From Amycolatopsis sp. cg9 (lineage in GTDB: Bacteria > Actinomycetota > Actinomycetes > Mycobacteriales > Pseudonocardiaceae): a DNA stretch of 64,000 nt. Shown one piece after another: positions 15,799 through 23,393 of this stretch; position 1 is the stretch's first letter; each line of letters begins with the position of its first letter. Position numbers and translations under genes: made by a program. The stretch covers positions 8,416,501 through 8,480,500 of the forward strand of contig NZ_CP166850.1 of the NCBI RefSeq assembly GCF_041346945.1, given 5' to 3'. The notes below the pieces were generated by a model. That model had not been told where the DNA came from. It did not search any database and saw nothing but the letters and a program-made list of their open reading frames with translations.

Positions 15799-16599
15799 TC
15801 AGACCTCGTGCTCGCGCAGCCAGGCGAGGACGGCGTCGGCGACGTCCCGCCAGCCGCTGTCGATCGTCAGCGAGTGGCCTCGCCCCTCGAACTGCTTCAG
15901 CTCGGTGACGGCGGCGGAGTCGCGGTACTGCTTGAGCGTCGAGCGGGTGACCACGTCCGGGACGGTGTGGTCCGCGGTGCCGGAGACCAGCAGGAGCGGG
16001 CCGCGGTCTTCGCGGCCGGTGTCGACCTTCGCCTCGGAGTGCAGCACGAAGTTCGCGGCCGCGGCCTGGAACAGCGGCCGGGCCGGCGACGGGATCGTCC
16101 AGCGCCGGTGGAGCTCGGCCGACTCCTCGTCGGTCAGCGCGTTGCCGAAGCCGAACCGGAACTCCTTTTCCGTCAGCGACACCGACCGGTGCCGGTTGGC
16201 CGGGTTGCCCAGGGCCGGCAGGCCCGCCCGCAGCTGCGCCAGCGGGAGCGGCAGGACGCCCTTGATCTGCGCCGGGTCGATGGCGACCCCGGCCGCGCCG
16301 ATTCCCTGGCCGAGCAGCTTCTCGGTGATCAGGCCGCCGAACGAATGGCCGATGACGACCGGCGGCCGGTCGAGGCCTTCGATGATCGACGCGAAGTGGC
16401 CGGTCGCGTCGTCGATGCCGATGTCCGCGACGGCCTCCGGGTGCGCTCTGGCCGCTTCGACGGTTTCGGGCTCGTGCGGCCAGCCGGGCGCGACGGGCGC
16501 GTACCCGGCGGCCCGGAAGTGGTCGATCCAGGGGTTCCACGACGTGGCGTGGAGCCACAGGCCGTGGATGAACACGACAGGGGTACCCGCGGCGGCCAT
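15799..16599 (-). CDS. Alpha/beta hydrolase
   Basis: 266 residues. The fold is recognised from VFIHGLWLHATSWNPW (oxyanion region), the nucleophile elbow GHSFGG near residue 99, the acid-bearing SGTADHTVPD and the C-terminal histidine in GRGHSLTID. It likely hydrolyses an ester, lactone or similar bond in the cytoplasm. The frame extends further upstream, but ATG 16599 follows GGAGGATCCG and gives the usual short N-terminus. It is first in a two-gene unit with the SDR and divergent from the LysR gene, so a small detoxification or catabolic pathway is plausible. Confidence 0.85.
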   Translation of the reverse strand: MAAAGTPVVFIHGLWLHATSWNPWIDHFRAAGYAPVAPGWPHEPETVEAARAHPEAVADIGIDDATGHFASIIEGLDRPPVVIGHSFGGLITEKLLGQGIGAAGVAIDPAQIKGVLPLPLAQLRAGLPALGNPANRHRSVSLTEKEFRFGFGNALTDEESAELHRRWTIPSPARPLFQAAAANFVLHSEAKVDTGREDRGPLLLVSGTADHTVPDVVTRSTLKQYRDSAAVTELKQFEGRGHSLTIDSGWRDVADAVLAWLREHEV

Positions 16600-16741
16600 C
16601 GGATCCTCCAGGTTTTCGGGACGACGTCTCGGCAGCAGCCAACACGACCCGGGGCGGGCCGTCCAAGACCTGGTGCGTGCGCATCGATAGCCGGGGTGGC
16701 ATCGTTGGCGCTCCACTGCCGTCCTCGCGCGGGAGGCCCGG

Positions 16742-17704
16742 ATGGACCTCGACCTCAGGCTGGTGCGGTACTTCGTCACGGTCGCCGACGAGCTGCACTT
16801 CGGCCGGGCCGCCGCCCGGCTGTACATCAGTCAGCCGGCGCTGTCCAAGCAGATCCGCCGGCTCGAGGCCGAGGTCGGGGCGCCGCTGCTGGTGCGCGAC
16901 AGCCGCCACGTCACCCTGACCCCGCGCGGCGAGCGGTTCCTGCAGCTCGCGCGGCAGCTGCTGGCCACCGCCGGGCAGATGCTGCGCGAACCCGCGCCGA
17001 ACCGCCTGCGGGTGGCGCACATCTTCGAGCTGGACACCAGCCGGGTCGTCACCGACGCCTACCTCGCGGCCCACCCGGGCGTCGAGGTGGTCCAGAGCCA
17101 GATGGACAGCGCCCGCCAGCTCGCCGCGCTGCTCGACGACCACCTCGACGTCGCGATCCTCCGCGTCACGACCGCCTTGAAGGCCGAGTACCCGGCGGGC
17201 TGGCGGCACGCGCCGCTGCGGCTCGAGCCGTTCCGGCTGGTCGGCAGGCCCGGCGACCCGGACCGGACGTCGGTGTCGATGCACGAGCGTCCCATCGAGG
17301 TCTTCGCGGACGCGCCCGGCACGGCGCTCTACAACGTGCACGGCCACTACCTGAGCTCGTTCGAGCAGCACACCGGGCTCACGCTGCGCTGGCTGGGCAA
17401 CCCCGGCACCTTCGACCACTGCCGCGCCGCCCTCGGCCGCGCGTCCGGCAGCGCGTTCCTGCTCGAATTCGACAGCTACGCCCGCCGCTACCCCGGTCAC
17501 GGGTTCCCGGTGCACCGGCCGCGGGAGCTGCAGCCGGTGTACCCGTGGTCGGTGGCCTGGCGCGCGGGCGACGAGCCGGAACCCGTCCGGGAGTTCCGGC
17601 GCATCGCCCGCGAAACCGCCGAGCGGAACCGCTGGCTGCTGCCCGAACGGGCCGGGGGCGCGCCGCTGTGGACCCCGCCCGAAGACCTCTCGGCCGCGCC
17701 TTAG
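16742..17704 (+). CDS. LysR-family transcriptional regulator
   Basis: 320 residues: an N-terminal winged helix-turn-helix (MDLDLRLVRYFVTVADELHF ... LSKQIRRLEAEVG) at 1-60, a linker helix, and a periplasmic-binding-protein-like effector domain from about 85. ATG 16742 follows GGGAGG. Divergence from the hydrolase-SDR pair across 142 bp is the standard LysR arrangement, in which the protein regulates both itself and its neighbours in response to a small molecule. The intergenic region contains GCATCG twice, 18 bp apart (16681 and 16699), a possible binding site, though no clear T-N11-A palindrome stood out. The gene stops just before the convergent oxygenase gene of the CIS operon. Confidence 0.88.
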   Translation: MDLDLRLVRYFVTVADELHFGRAAARLYISQPALSKQIRRLEAEVGAPLLVRDSRHVTLTPRGERFLQLARQLLATAGQMLREPAPNRLRVAHIFELDTSRVVTDAYLAAHPGVEVVQSQMDSARQLAALLDDHLDVAILRVTTALKAEYPAGWRHAPLRLEPFRLVGRPGDPDRTSVSMHERPIEVFADAPGTALYNVHGHYLSSFEQHTGLTLRWLGNPGTFDHCRAALGRASGSAFLLEFDSYARRYPGHGFPVHRPRELQPVYPWSVAWRAGDEPEPVREFRRIARETAERNRWLLPERAGGAPLWTPPEDLSAAP

Positions 17705-17705
17705 G

Positions 17706-18437
17706 TCACCAGAAGAAGATCCAGCGGCCGTCGAGGCGGACGCCGTGGCCCTGGTAGGTCACGCGGCGCCGGCCGGGGGTCAGGCAGCGCGACCCGGAGA
17801 TCCGGTGCCACAGCTCGGATTCCGCGAACACCATCGTGCCGGTCCGGTACGGCACGGTGATCGGTTCGCCGCCGCCGCGGCGCCCGGGCGGGGCGCCCGG
17901 GACGTCGGCCTCCAGGTCCAGGCCGCTGCCGCCGTCCGGCAGCTCGAACGGCACGGTGAAGGTGACCACGGCGGTGATGTCGGCGCCGCGCTCGATCAGG
18001 GACGGCGCCTGCGTCTCGAGGGCGTCGACGTGCCAGCCGCCGCCCGCGTACTCGCCGGGCGCGTCGAAGCCGAACACGTGGAAGCCGGGGACGGCGAGCT
18101 CGTCCGCGTAGACCACCGGCAGCCCGTACCGCTGCTCGAAGAACGTCGCGACGCGCTCGTGCACGAGGCGGAAGTGCCGGTAGAGCACCCGGTTTTCCGC
18201 CCGAGCGCACGCCGCGTAGTGGCCGAGCCTGCCGCGGCTGCGGTAGAGCGGCTCGCCGATCGTGGCCATGCCGCCGACCCCCGGCGTGCGCGTGCCTTCG
18301 TGCCACAGCCCGGCCGGCGCCGCGTCGACGGCGGCACGGACCTGGTCGACTTCCGCCGGGCTGAACAGGTCGGCGGCGAAGACCCGGGCGCCGCCGAAGC
18401 GGATCTCTTCGACCGGCCGGGTGTCCATTGTGGTCAT
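17706..18437 (-). CDS. 2-oxoglutarate/Fe(II)-type oxygenase-like protein, last gene of the CIS operon
   Basis: 243 residues with a plausible facial triad: His136 and Asp138 in GGWHVDALE, and His211 in ELWHRIS, followed by basic residues in RRRVTYQG that could hold 2-oxoglutarate. The spacing (HxD, about 72 residues, H) fits the double-stranded beta-helix dioxygenases. The usual reaction would be hydroxylation of a small molecule or a protein side chain. It starts at ATG 18437 in an ATGA overlap with the ATP-grasp gene, so it belongs to the same transcript. With that gene it suggests modification of a peptide or protein made in this operon. The family call rests on motif geometry alone. Confidence 0.6.
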   Translation of the reverse strand: MTTMDTRPVEEIRFGGARVFAADLFSPAEVDQVRAAVDAAPAGLWHEGTRTPGVGGMATIGEPLYRSRGRLGHYAACARAENRVLYRHFRLVHERVATFFEQRYGLPVVYADELAVPGFHVFGFDAPGEYAGGGWHVDALETQAPSLIERGADITAVVTFTVPFELPDGGSGLDLEADVPGAPPGRRGGGEPITVPYRTGTMVFAESELWHRISGSRCLTPGRRRVTYQGHGVRLDGRWIFFW

Positions 18438-19375
18438 AAGGTGTGCTCCTTGCACAGCGCCGCCGCGGCGAGCAGCCCGGCGACGGCCGCCGCGATCGGC
18501 TGGCCGGTTTTCGATTCGTAGTAGGTGAAGCCGGGCGACGGGTTGACTTCGAAGCAGTACCACTCGCCGTCCGGGGTGCGCCGCAGGTCGATGCCGGCCA
18601 CCGGGAGCCCGAGCCGCTTGGCGAGCTCGAAGCAGCGGACGGTGACCTCCGGCGGCAGGTCGATCGCCGTCAGCACCGGATCGCGGTGCCCCAGCGCCCG
18701 GGCGTAGCGGTAGTCGTCGGCGTCGCTGTCGACCTCGGCGGCGAACACCTCGGCCCCGACCACGTGCACCCGCACGTCGGTCCCGGGCACGCGGCGCTGG
18801 AACTGCGTCGGGCAGGCGGCGACGTCCGCGAGCCGGTCCGTGGGCCGCACCCGCCGCACCCGGCTGCGCACCCCGCTGGCCGACTTGACGATGACGTCGC
18901 CGTGTTCCCGCACGAACTCCGCGACCCGATCGGGATCGTTGCTGACGAGCGTCGGCGGCACGGCGAACCCGGCCCCGGCCACGGCCCGCAGCTGAAACGG
19001 CTTGGACGCGTTCCCGGCGGCGGCCTCCGGCCGGTTCAGGACGTAGGCGCCGGTGCGATCGGACCAGGCGTTGAGCACCTGGTCCACCTCGACGGCGTGC
19101 CGCCACTCCGCGGAGGACGCCGGCCGCGCGCGCAGCCCGGGCAGCTGGGTGCTGTCGTGCGGACGCACGTAGGCGGCCCGCACCCGACCGAGGTCGAACG
19201 CCTCCCCCGCGACGGTGACGGTGGTGCGGCTGGTGCGGCCGGCGTCGACCTGGACGGTGGTGTCGAGGACACGCCGCTGGTCGAGGAAGAGCACGGGAGC
19301 GTCGAGCCGCCGCAGCTGCGTCAGGACGGCGGACATGGGCTGGTCGCGGATCAGGCCCCAGAGCAGGATGGTCAT
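18434..19375 (-). CDS. ATP-grasp ligase (RimK/graspetide-synthetase-like)
   Basis: 313 residues. The N-terminal pre-ATP-grasp part (1-110) is followed by an ATP-binding region with VIVKSASGVRSR near residue 162, FQRRVPGTDVRVHVVG, and the metal-binding end motif YCFEVNPSPGF, where Glu276 and Asn278 would coordinate magnesium. Such enzymes activate a carboxylate as acyl-phosphate and join it to an amine, hydroxyl or thiol. The length and layout match the MvdD/MdnC-like ligases that crosslink peptide side chains as well as RimK-type glutamate ligases. It overlaps the genes on both sides (ATGA). Its upstream neighbours are a degenerate relative and a protein rich in Lys, Glu, Asp and Ser, a possible substrate. 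Confidence 0.8.
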   Translation of the reverse strand: MTILLWGLIRDQPMSAVLTQLRRLDAPVLFLDQRRVLDTTVQVDAGRTSRTTVTVAGEAFDLGRVRAAYVRPHDSTQLPGLRARPASSAEWRHAVEVDQVLNAWSDRTGAYVLNRPEAAAGNASKPFQLRAVAGAGFAVPPTLVSNDPDRVAEFVREHGDVIVKSASGVRSRVRRVRPTDRLADVAACPTQFQRRVPGTDVRVHVVGAEVFAAEVDSDADDYRYARALGHRDPVLTAIDLPPEVTVRCFELAKRLGLPVAGIDLRRTPDGEWYCFEVNPSPGFTYYESKTGQPIAAAVAGLLAAAALCKEHTL

Positions 19376-20394
19376 CCGGCCACCGCCTTGAGGCCGGAGG
19401 AGTCCCCGTGGGCGGCGGAGGAGGCATCGGCCGCGTCGCCCGGCTCGGGTGCGGCCCCGGCGGTCCCGGCCACGTCGCGACCGGGACCGCCGCTCGACGC
19501 GGTCGTAGGCGGCTGGTCGACCGGCCCACCCGGCGCAGCCCCGGCGGGACCGGCCACCCCACGGCCCGGACCGCCGCGGGGCGTGGTCGTCGGCGGGTAC
19601 CCACCCGGCCCGGCAGCACGCGACTCCCCCGCCAGCCCGCCGAGCCCCACCCCGGCCGGGGCCTCCGGCACCAAGCCCGGCGACTCCCCCGCCACAGCCA
19701 CCCCGCCACCCGCGGCCCGGCCCAGTGCCACCGCGAGTGCGTCCGCCACCGCCGGGTCGGCCAGGTCCGGCCAGGCCGACAGCTCCGCCACCTCGGCTCG
19801 CGCGCCCAGGCCGGAGACCGTCGCCGTCAGCAGCGGTGTTCCCGCCAGCTCCGCCAGTGCGCGCAACTGCCTGCCCACGAGTGGATGCACCTCCCCCACG
19901 CAGACGTCCCCCACGACGTGCACGCGGTGGGGTCCCGGCGGGGCGGCCGCCGGTGCCGGTACGCCGAGCCGGACCGTGCGGTGGACCGGGGTCACGTGCA
20001 GGCCCACCGCGGCCGCCGCGTCGGCCCACTCCTCCGGGTACCAGGCCGGGCCGTTGAGGCACCTCGGGTTGGGTGGGTTCAGGACCGGGGCCGGGCACGC
20101 GTCGAGCCACGCCAGCAGGAAGGCCGTCAGCTCCGCCGCCGCGTACGCCCGGTCCTCGCGGCGCACCCGGGACAGGTCCGCGTCGGTGAGCACGCCGAGC
20201 CGGTTCACCACCCCGGTCACCGCGACCGGAGTGTCGAGGGAAAGTTCCGCGCGGACCCGGCCCCCGCGGTCCACCGAAAGGCTCCACCGGGCCCGGTGCA
20301 GTTCGTCGACGGTCAGGAGCAGGGCCTCGCTCCCCCAGCGGTCCGCCAGGGCGCGGGCGGCCGAATCGCGGGCGTGGGCCAGGATCAGCAGCAT
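19372..20394 (-). CDS. Degenerate ATP-grasp-like partner protein with disordered Gly/Pro tail
   Basis: 340 residues. By eye the first 230 parallel the downstream ATP-grasp ligase: VVNRLGVLTDADLS matches its AYVRPHDSTQLPG, PVLNPPNPRCLNGP matches YVLNRPEAAAGNAS, and HRVHVVGDVCVGEVHP matches VRVHVVGAEVFAAEVDS. The stretch carrying the ATP-contact lysine and the terminal ExN metal motif are missing, so it is probably not catalytic itself. It could bind the substrate or heterodimerise with the ligase. Residues 240-340 are a Gly/Pro/Ala/Thr-rich disordered tail, including repeats of PTT and GGPGR. The ATG shares one base with the previous stop (TGATG). No family is assigned with certainty. Confidence 0.55.
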   Translation of the reverse strand: MLLILAHARDSAARALADRWGSEALLLTVDELHRARWSLSVDRGGRVRAELSLDTPVAVTGVVNRLGVLTDADLSRVRREDRAYAAAELTAFLLAWLDACPAPVLNPPNPRCLNGPAWYPEEWADAAAAVGLHVTPVHRTVRLGVPAPAAAPPGPHRVHVVGDVCVGEVHPLVGRQLRALAELAGTPLLTATVSGLGARAEVAELSAWPDLADPAVADALAVALGRAAGGGVAVAGESPGLVPEAPAGVGLGGLAGESRAAGPGGYPPTTTPRGGPGRGVAGPAGAAPGGPVDQPPTTASSGGPGRDVAGTAGAAPEPGDAADASSAAHGDSSGLKAVAG

Positions 20395-21140
20395 CAGCTG
20401 TCCTCTTCGGACAGTGCGTCCCGGCCGACGTCGGGGCGGTCCGCCAGCGAGATGAACGTCCGCTCGTCGCCCTCCGCGGCGGACTCGGAGCCCGAAGCAC
20501 CGGGCGGGAAGGTCCCGGCGAGGTCGACGAACTCCTTCTGCCCGTCCTTGCCCCGGTCCTTCTCCTTGCCTTCCTTGCTGTCCTTCTCCTTGCTCTCCTT
20601 GTTGTCCTTGCCTTCCTTCTCCTTCGACTCCTTGCCCTCCTTGCTGTCCTTCTCCTTCTCCTTCGACTCCTTCGTCTCCGTCTTGTCCTTGATCGGGTCG
20701 ATCCGCCGGTCGATCGCGGTGATCTTCACCTGCAGCTCCTGGACCACCCCGAACAGCTCCAGCCGCAGCTCCTTGATGCAGTTGCTGACCGTGCGCAGGG
20801 CTTCCGCGACACCCCCGAGGTCGGTCTCGATGGCGTGGAACCGGTGGTTGAACCCGATCTCCGTCGGCGTCTCGCCCGCCTGCACCACCGTCACGCCGTC
20901 GACGAAGTCCGGGTGCGCGAACGTCGGCTCGAAGTGCAGCTCGCACTGGGGCGCCGTCTGGGGGACGCTGGTCTGGAACACGAACGGCGGGCTCACCGTC
21001 GCCGCCAGGCCGGGCCCGGACGAGCGGGCGATCGCGCGGCCCAGCACCGCGACGACGTCGTCCTCGGCGACGCCCGCGGCGCGCAGGGCTTCGACGATCG
21101 TGTGTGCCGGGACGCCGTAGACGAGCTGTTCGTCGCTCAT
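20394..21140 (-). CDS. Protein with extreme Lys/Glu/Asp/Ser-rich tract, CIS operon
   Basis: 248 residues. The first 145 are ordinary: a short helical start (LVYGVPAHTIVEALRAAGV) and a segment ending in a likely coiled coil (AEALRTVSNCIKELRLELFG). Residues about 150-205 consist almost only of K, E, D, S, G, N and T, for example KESKEKEKDSKEGKESKEKE, repeated with small changes. The C-terminus (LAGTFPPGASGSES...) is acidic and flexible. The DNA of the tract is a run of CTCCTT-like triplets on the plus strand and far less GC-rich at third positions than its neighbours. ATG 21140 follows GGAGAG. It could be a flexible stalk or adaptor, or the substrate of the adjacent ATP-grasp ligase. No family was recognised. 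Confidence 0.6.
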   Translation of the reverse strand: MSDEQLVYGVPAHTIVEALRAAGVAEDDVVAVLGRAIARSSGPGLAATVSPPFVFQTSVPQTAPQCELHFEPTFAHPDFVDGVTVVQAGETPTEIGFNHRFHAIETDLGGVAEALRTVSNCIKELRLELFGVVQELQVKITAIDRRIDPIKDKTETKESKEKEKDSKEGKESKEKEGKDNKESKEKDSKEGKEKDRGKDGQKEFVDLAGTFPPGASGSESAAEGDERTFISLADRPDVGRDALSEEDS

Positions 21141-23389
21141 GAGATCTCTCCTTGTCCTGCCCGCGCGGACGGCGCCAGGCGGTAGTGCCGGTAGGCCCGG
21201 GCGGCGGCGATGTTCAGGCCCGTGGACCGGCCGGAGCCGTCCACGTCCACGTGCCGCCGCCGGATGGCGAAGGTGTCCGCCCGCACGCCGACGGGCGTCG
21301 CCAGCTCGACGATGTTGAGCAGGTGCTCGTACTGGCGCAGGGTCAGCAGCGCCCCGTCGGGCAGCGACGGCCGCCACGTGTACGGGTCGTTCGCACCGGA
21401 GCGCTGTCCCACCACGCACGACACGACGCTGATCCCGTCGTTGAAGAGCGGGATCGAGACGACGGCGCCGCGCCTCGGCGAAAGCGTGGCGTGCTGGACG
21501 CCGAGCCCGCGCACCTGCCAGCGGTGGATCAGCGTGTGCTCCCCCGCCAGGTTGGCGCCCGCCAGCGGCAGCCCCGTCACGCCGAACAGCAGCGCCAGCG
21601 TCCCGCTGCCGGTGGCCAGCGCGACCACGCTGCTCGCGCCGGCCGCGGTCGCCGTGCTGAACAACGGGCTCAGCAGGGCCGAGTTCGCGATGACCGCGGA
21701 GGTGCGCGCGGCGCCGAGGTCGAACAGCACGTAGTCGCGCGGCGAAACGGTGGCCAGCTGCCGGGTGAACGCGGCGACGTCGGTCACCTTCGGGACGCTC
21801 CGGCCGTCCAGCGCGGCGTCCAGGCCGGCGACCGTGCTCGTCGGCCGCGCGGCCGCCAACACCGCGGCCGGGTCCGCGACCGGGGTCAGCTGGCTGCCCG
21901 CGAGCGCGGTGATCACGGAGACCACCGGGACGTCGTGGTCCGGGTCGGTGGCCGAGACCAGCCGCGCGGTCAGCGTCAGCGGGACGTCGCCCGAGGCGTC
22001 CGGCTCGACGTCCACGACGAGCGGGCCCATCGGCGCGGTGCTGGTGAACACCGTGCCGTCGGCGCCCTGCTCGACCGTGCGCAGGCCGCACGCCTTGAGC
22101 AGCCACGCTCCGGCCGGGTCCGCCGACCTCGGCTGCGGGACCAGGTTCGGGTCCTTGAGCTTGCCCGCCGCGGTGACCGCGGCGTCGAGCTGGGCGGCGA
22201 CCGGCGCCGCGAACAGCGCGCCGAACCCGAGCTCGAACCGGGACCCGCCGGCGTTGTCCTGACCCTTGAGCACCTTCGGCCACGGCCGGGCCCCGAGCTG
22301 GACGCACCGCCGGTCCAAAGTGGTCAGTGCTTCGGCCACGGTGGGCGCGAGCGGCTGGAAGGGCTGCACCTGCCAGGTGGCGAGCGCCGCGCGCTGGGTG
22401 TCCACGCGGGCGGCCACGTCCGGCGGCAGCAGGCGGTGCGCGTGGGCGTCGTCGCCTTCGGTGCTGCCCGCGGGCCAGATCATGTGCACCCGCCGGATCG
22501 CGTTGAGCAGCTGGCCGATGGCGGCCGGGGCGCCGGGGGCGACCAGCCGCAGGGCGATCAGCTGCGGGTCGGGCGCCTCGTCGACGCCCACCGTGCCCGG
22601 CACGCCGACGTCGGCGAGGAAGTCGTCCAGCGCCGAGTCGAGCCACGGCGTGCTGGGCAGCCGCACGCCGCGCAGGATCCGCAGCCGGGCGCGGTAGGAC
22701 GCGTCGTCCTCGCGGGTGCCGGGCGGCTGGAGCGGCCGGGTGGCGGGGGTCTGCTCTTCGGCGTCCCAGAACAGCTCGTCGGAGAACCGCGGGCTGGACA
22801 GGTCGGCGCCGATCCGGTCGAGCGCGTTGCCGCTCGCCACCGCCAGGGTCCGCGACGCGCGGATTTCCCTTGCGGTGCGCCGGATCCGGCCCTTCTCGTC
22901 GAGCAGCACGGTCAGCAGCCGCCCCAGCACGCCCTCGACGAGGTCGAACCGGACGGCCGCGATGAGCTGAGCGGTGCTCAGCCCGACGCCGGTCTCGCCG
23001 CCGCGGATCCCGCGCGCCAGCACGGAAAACGGGGCGGTGACGTCACCCTTGCCCGCCGGTGGCAGCGCCGCCACCAGCGCGGTGCCCGCCGCGGTGTGCG
23101 GCGCGAACGTCACCACCGGCAGCGACTGCGGCGCACCGCCGCCGGTCTTCACCGCGGGCAGGACGGTCAGGCCCTGGGTGTCCACATCGGACAGGACGGT
23201 GCAGAGCACCAGCGGGTGCCGGGTCGCCGCGTCGACCACCGCCTCGACCTGGCCGGGGGACGTCGTGGCGTGCGAGGTCAGCGGGTGCGGGGTGGCCGCC
23301 GGGGACAGCGGCCCGATCAGTTCGGCCGCCGCGGCGGCCAGCGCCCCGGCACGGAGGTGGTCGGGGTCGAGCAGAGAGTGCGTGGTCAT
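21137..23389 (-). CDS. Large putative baseplate-associated protein of the CIS
   Basis: 750 residues, unrecognised. It lies directly after the J-like baseplate gene, the place where contractile tails keep wedge or baseplate partner proteins, and this is the basis for the call. Visible features are a helical N-terminal third, a segment RIRRTAREIRASRTLAVASG near 180, LRILRGVRLPSTPWLDSALDDF near 235-260, and a beta-rich C-terminal half with WRPSLPDGALLTLRQYEHLL near 700. There is no signal peptide or transmembrane helix. ATG 23389 comes 4 bp after the J-like stop, and its own stop overlaps the next gene. A role as a structural platform is more likely than an enzyme, but this is inference from position. 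Confidence 0.5.
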   Translation of the reverse strand: MTTHSLLDPDHLRAGALAAAAAELIGPLSPAATPHPLTSHATTSPGQVEAVVDAATRHPLVLCTVLSDVDTQGLTVLPAVKTGGGAPQSLPVVTFAPHTAAGTALVAALPPAGKGDVTAPFSVLARGIRGGETGVGLSTAQLIAAVRFDLVEGVLGRLLTVLLDEKGRIRRTAREIRASRTLAVASGNALDRIGADLSSPRFSDELFWDAEEQTPATRPLQPPGTREDDASYRARLRILRGVRLPSTPWLDSALDDFLADVGVPGTVGVDEAPDPQLIALRLVAPGAPAAIGQLLNAIRRVHMIWPAGSTEGDDAHAHRLLPPDVAARVDTQRAALATWQVQPFQPLAPTVAEALTTLDRRCVQLGARPWPKVLKGQDNAGGSRFELGFGALFAAPVAAQLDAAVTAAGKLKDPNLVPQPRSADPAGAWLLKACGLRTVEQGADGTVFTSTAPMGPLVVDVEPDASGDVPLTLTARLVSATDPDHDVPVVSVITALAGSQLTPVADPAAVLAAARPTSTVAGLDAALDGRSVPKVTDVAAFTRQLATVSPRDYVLFDLGAARTSAVIANSALLSPLFSTATAAGASSVVALATGSGTLALLFGVTGLPLAGANLAGEHTLIHRWQVRGLGVQHATLSPRRGAVVSIPLFNDGISVVSCVVGQRSGANDPYTWRPSLPDGALLTLRQYEHLLNIVELATPVGVRADTFAIRRRHVDVDGSGRSTGLNIAAARAYRHYRLAPSARAGQGEIS

Positions 23390-23393
23390 GGCT

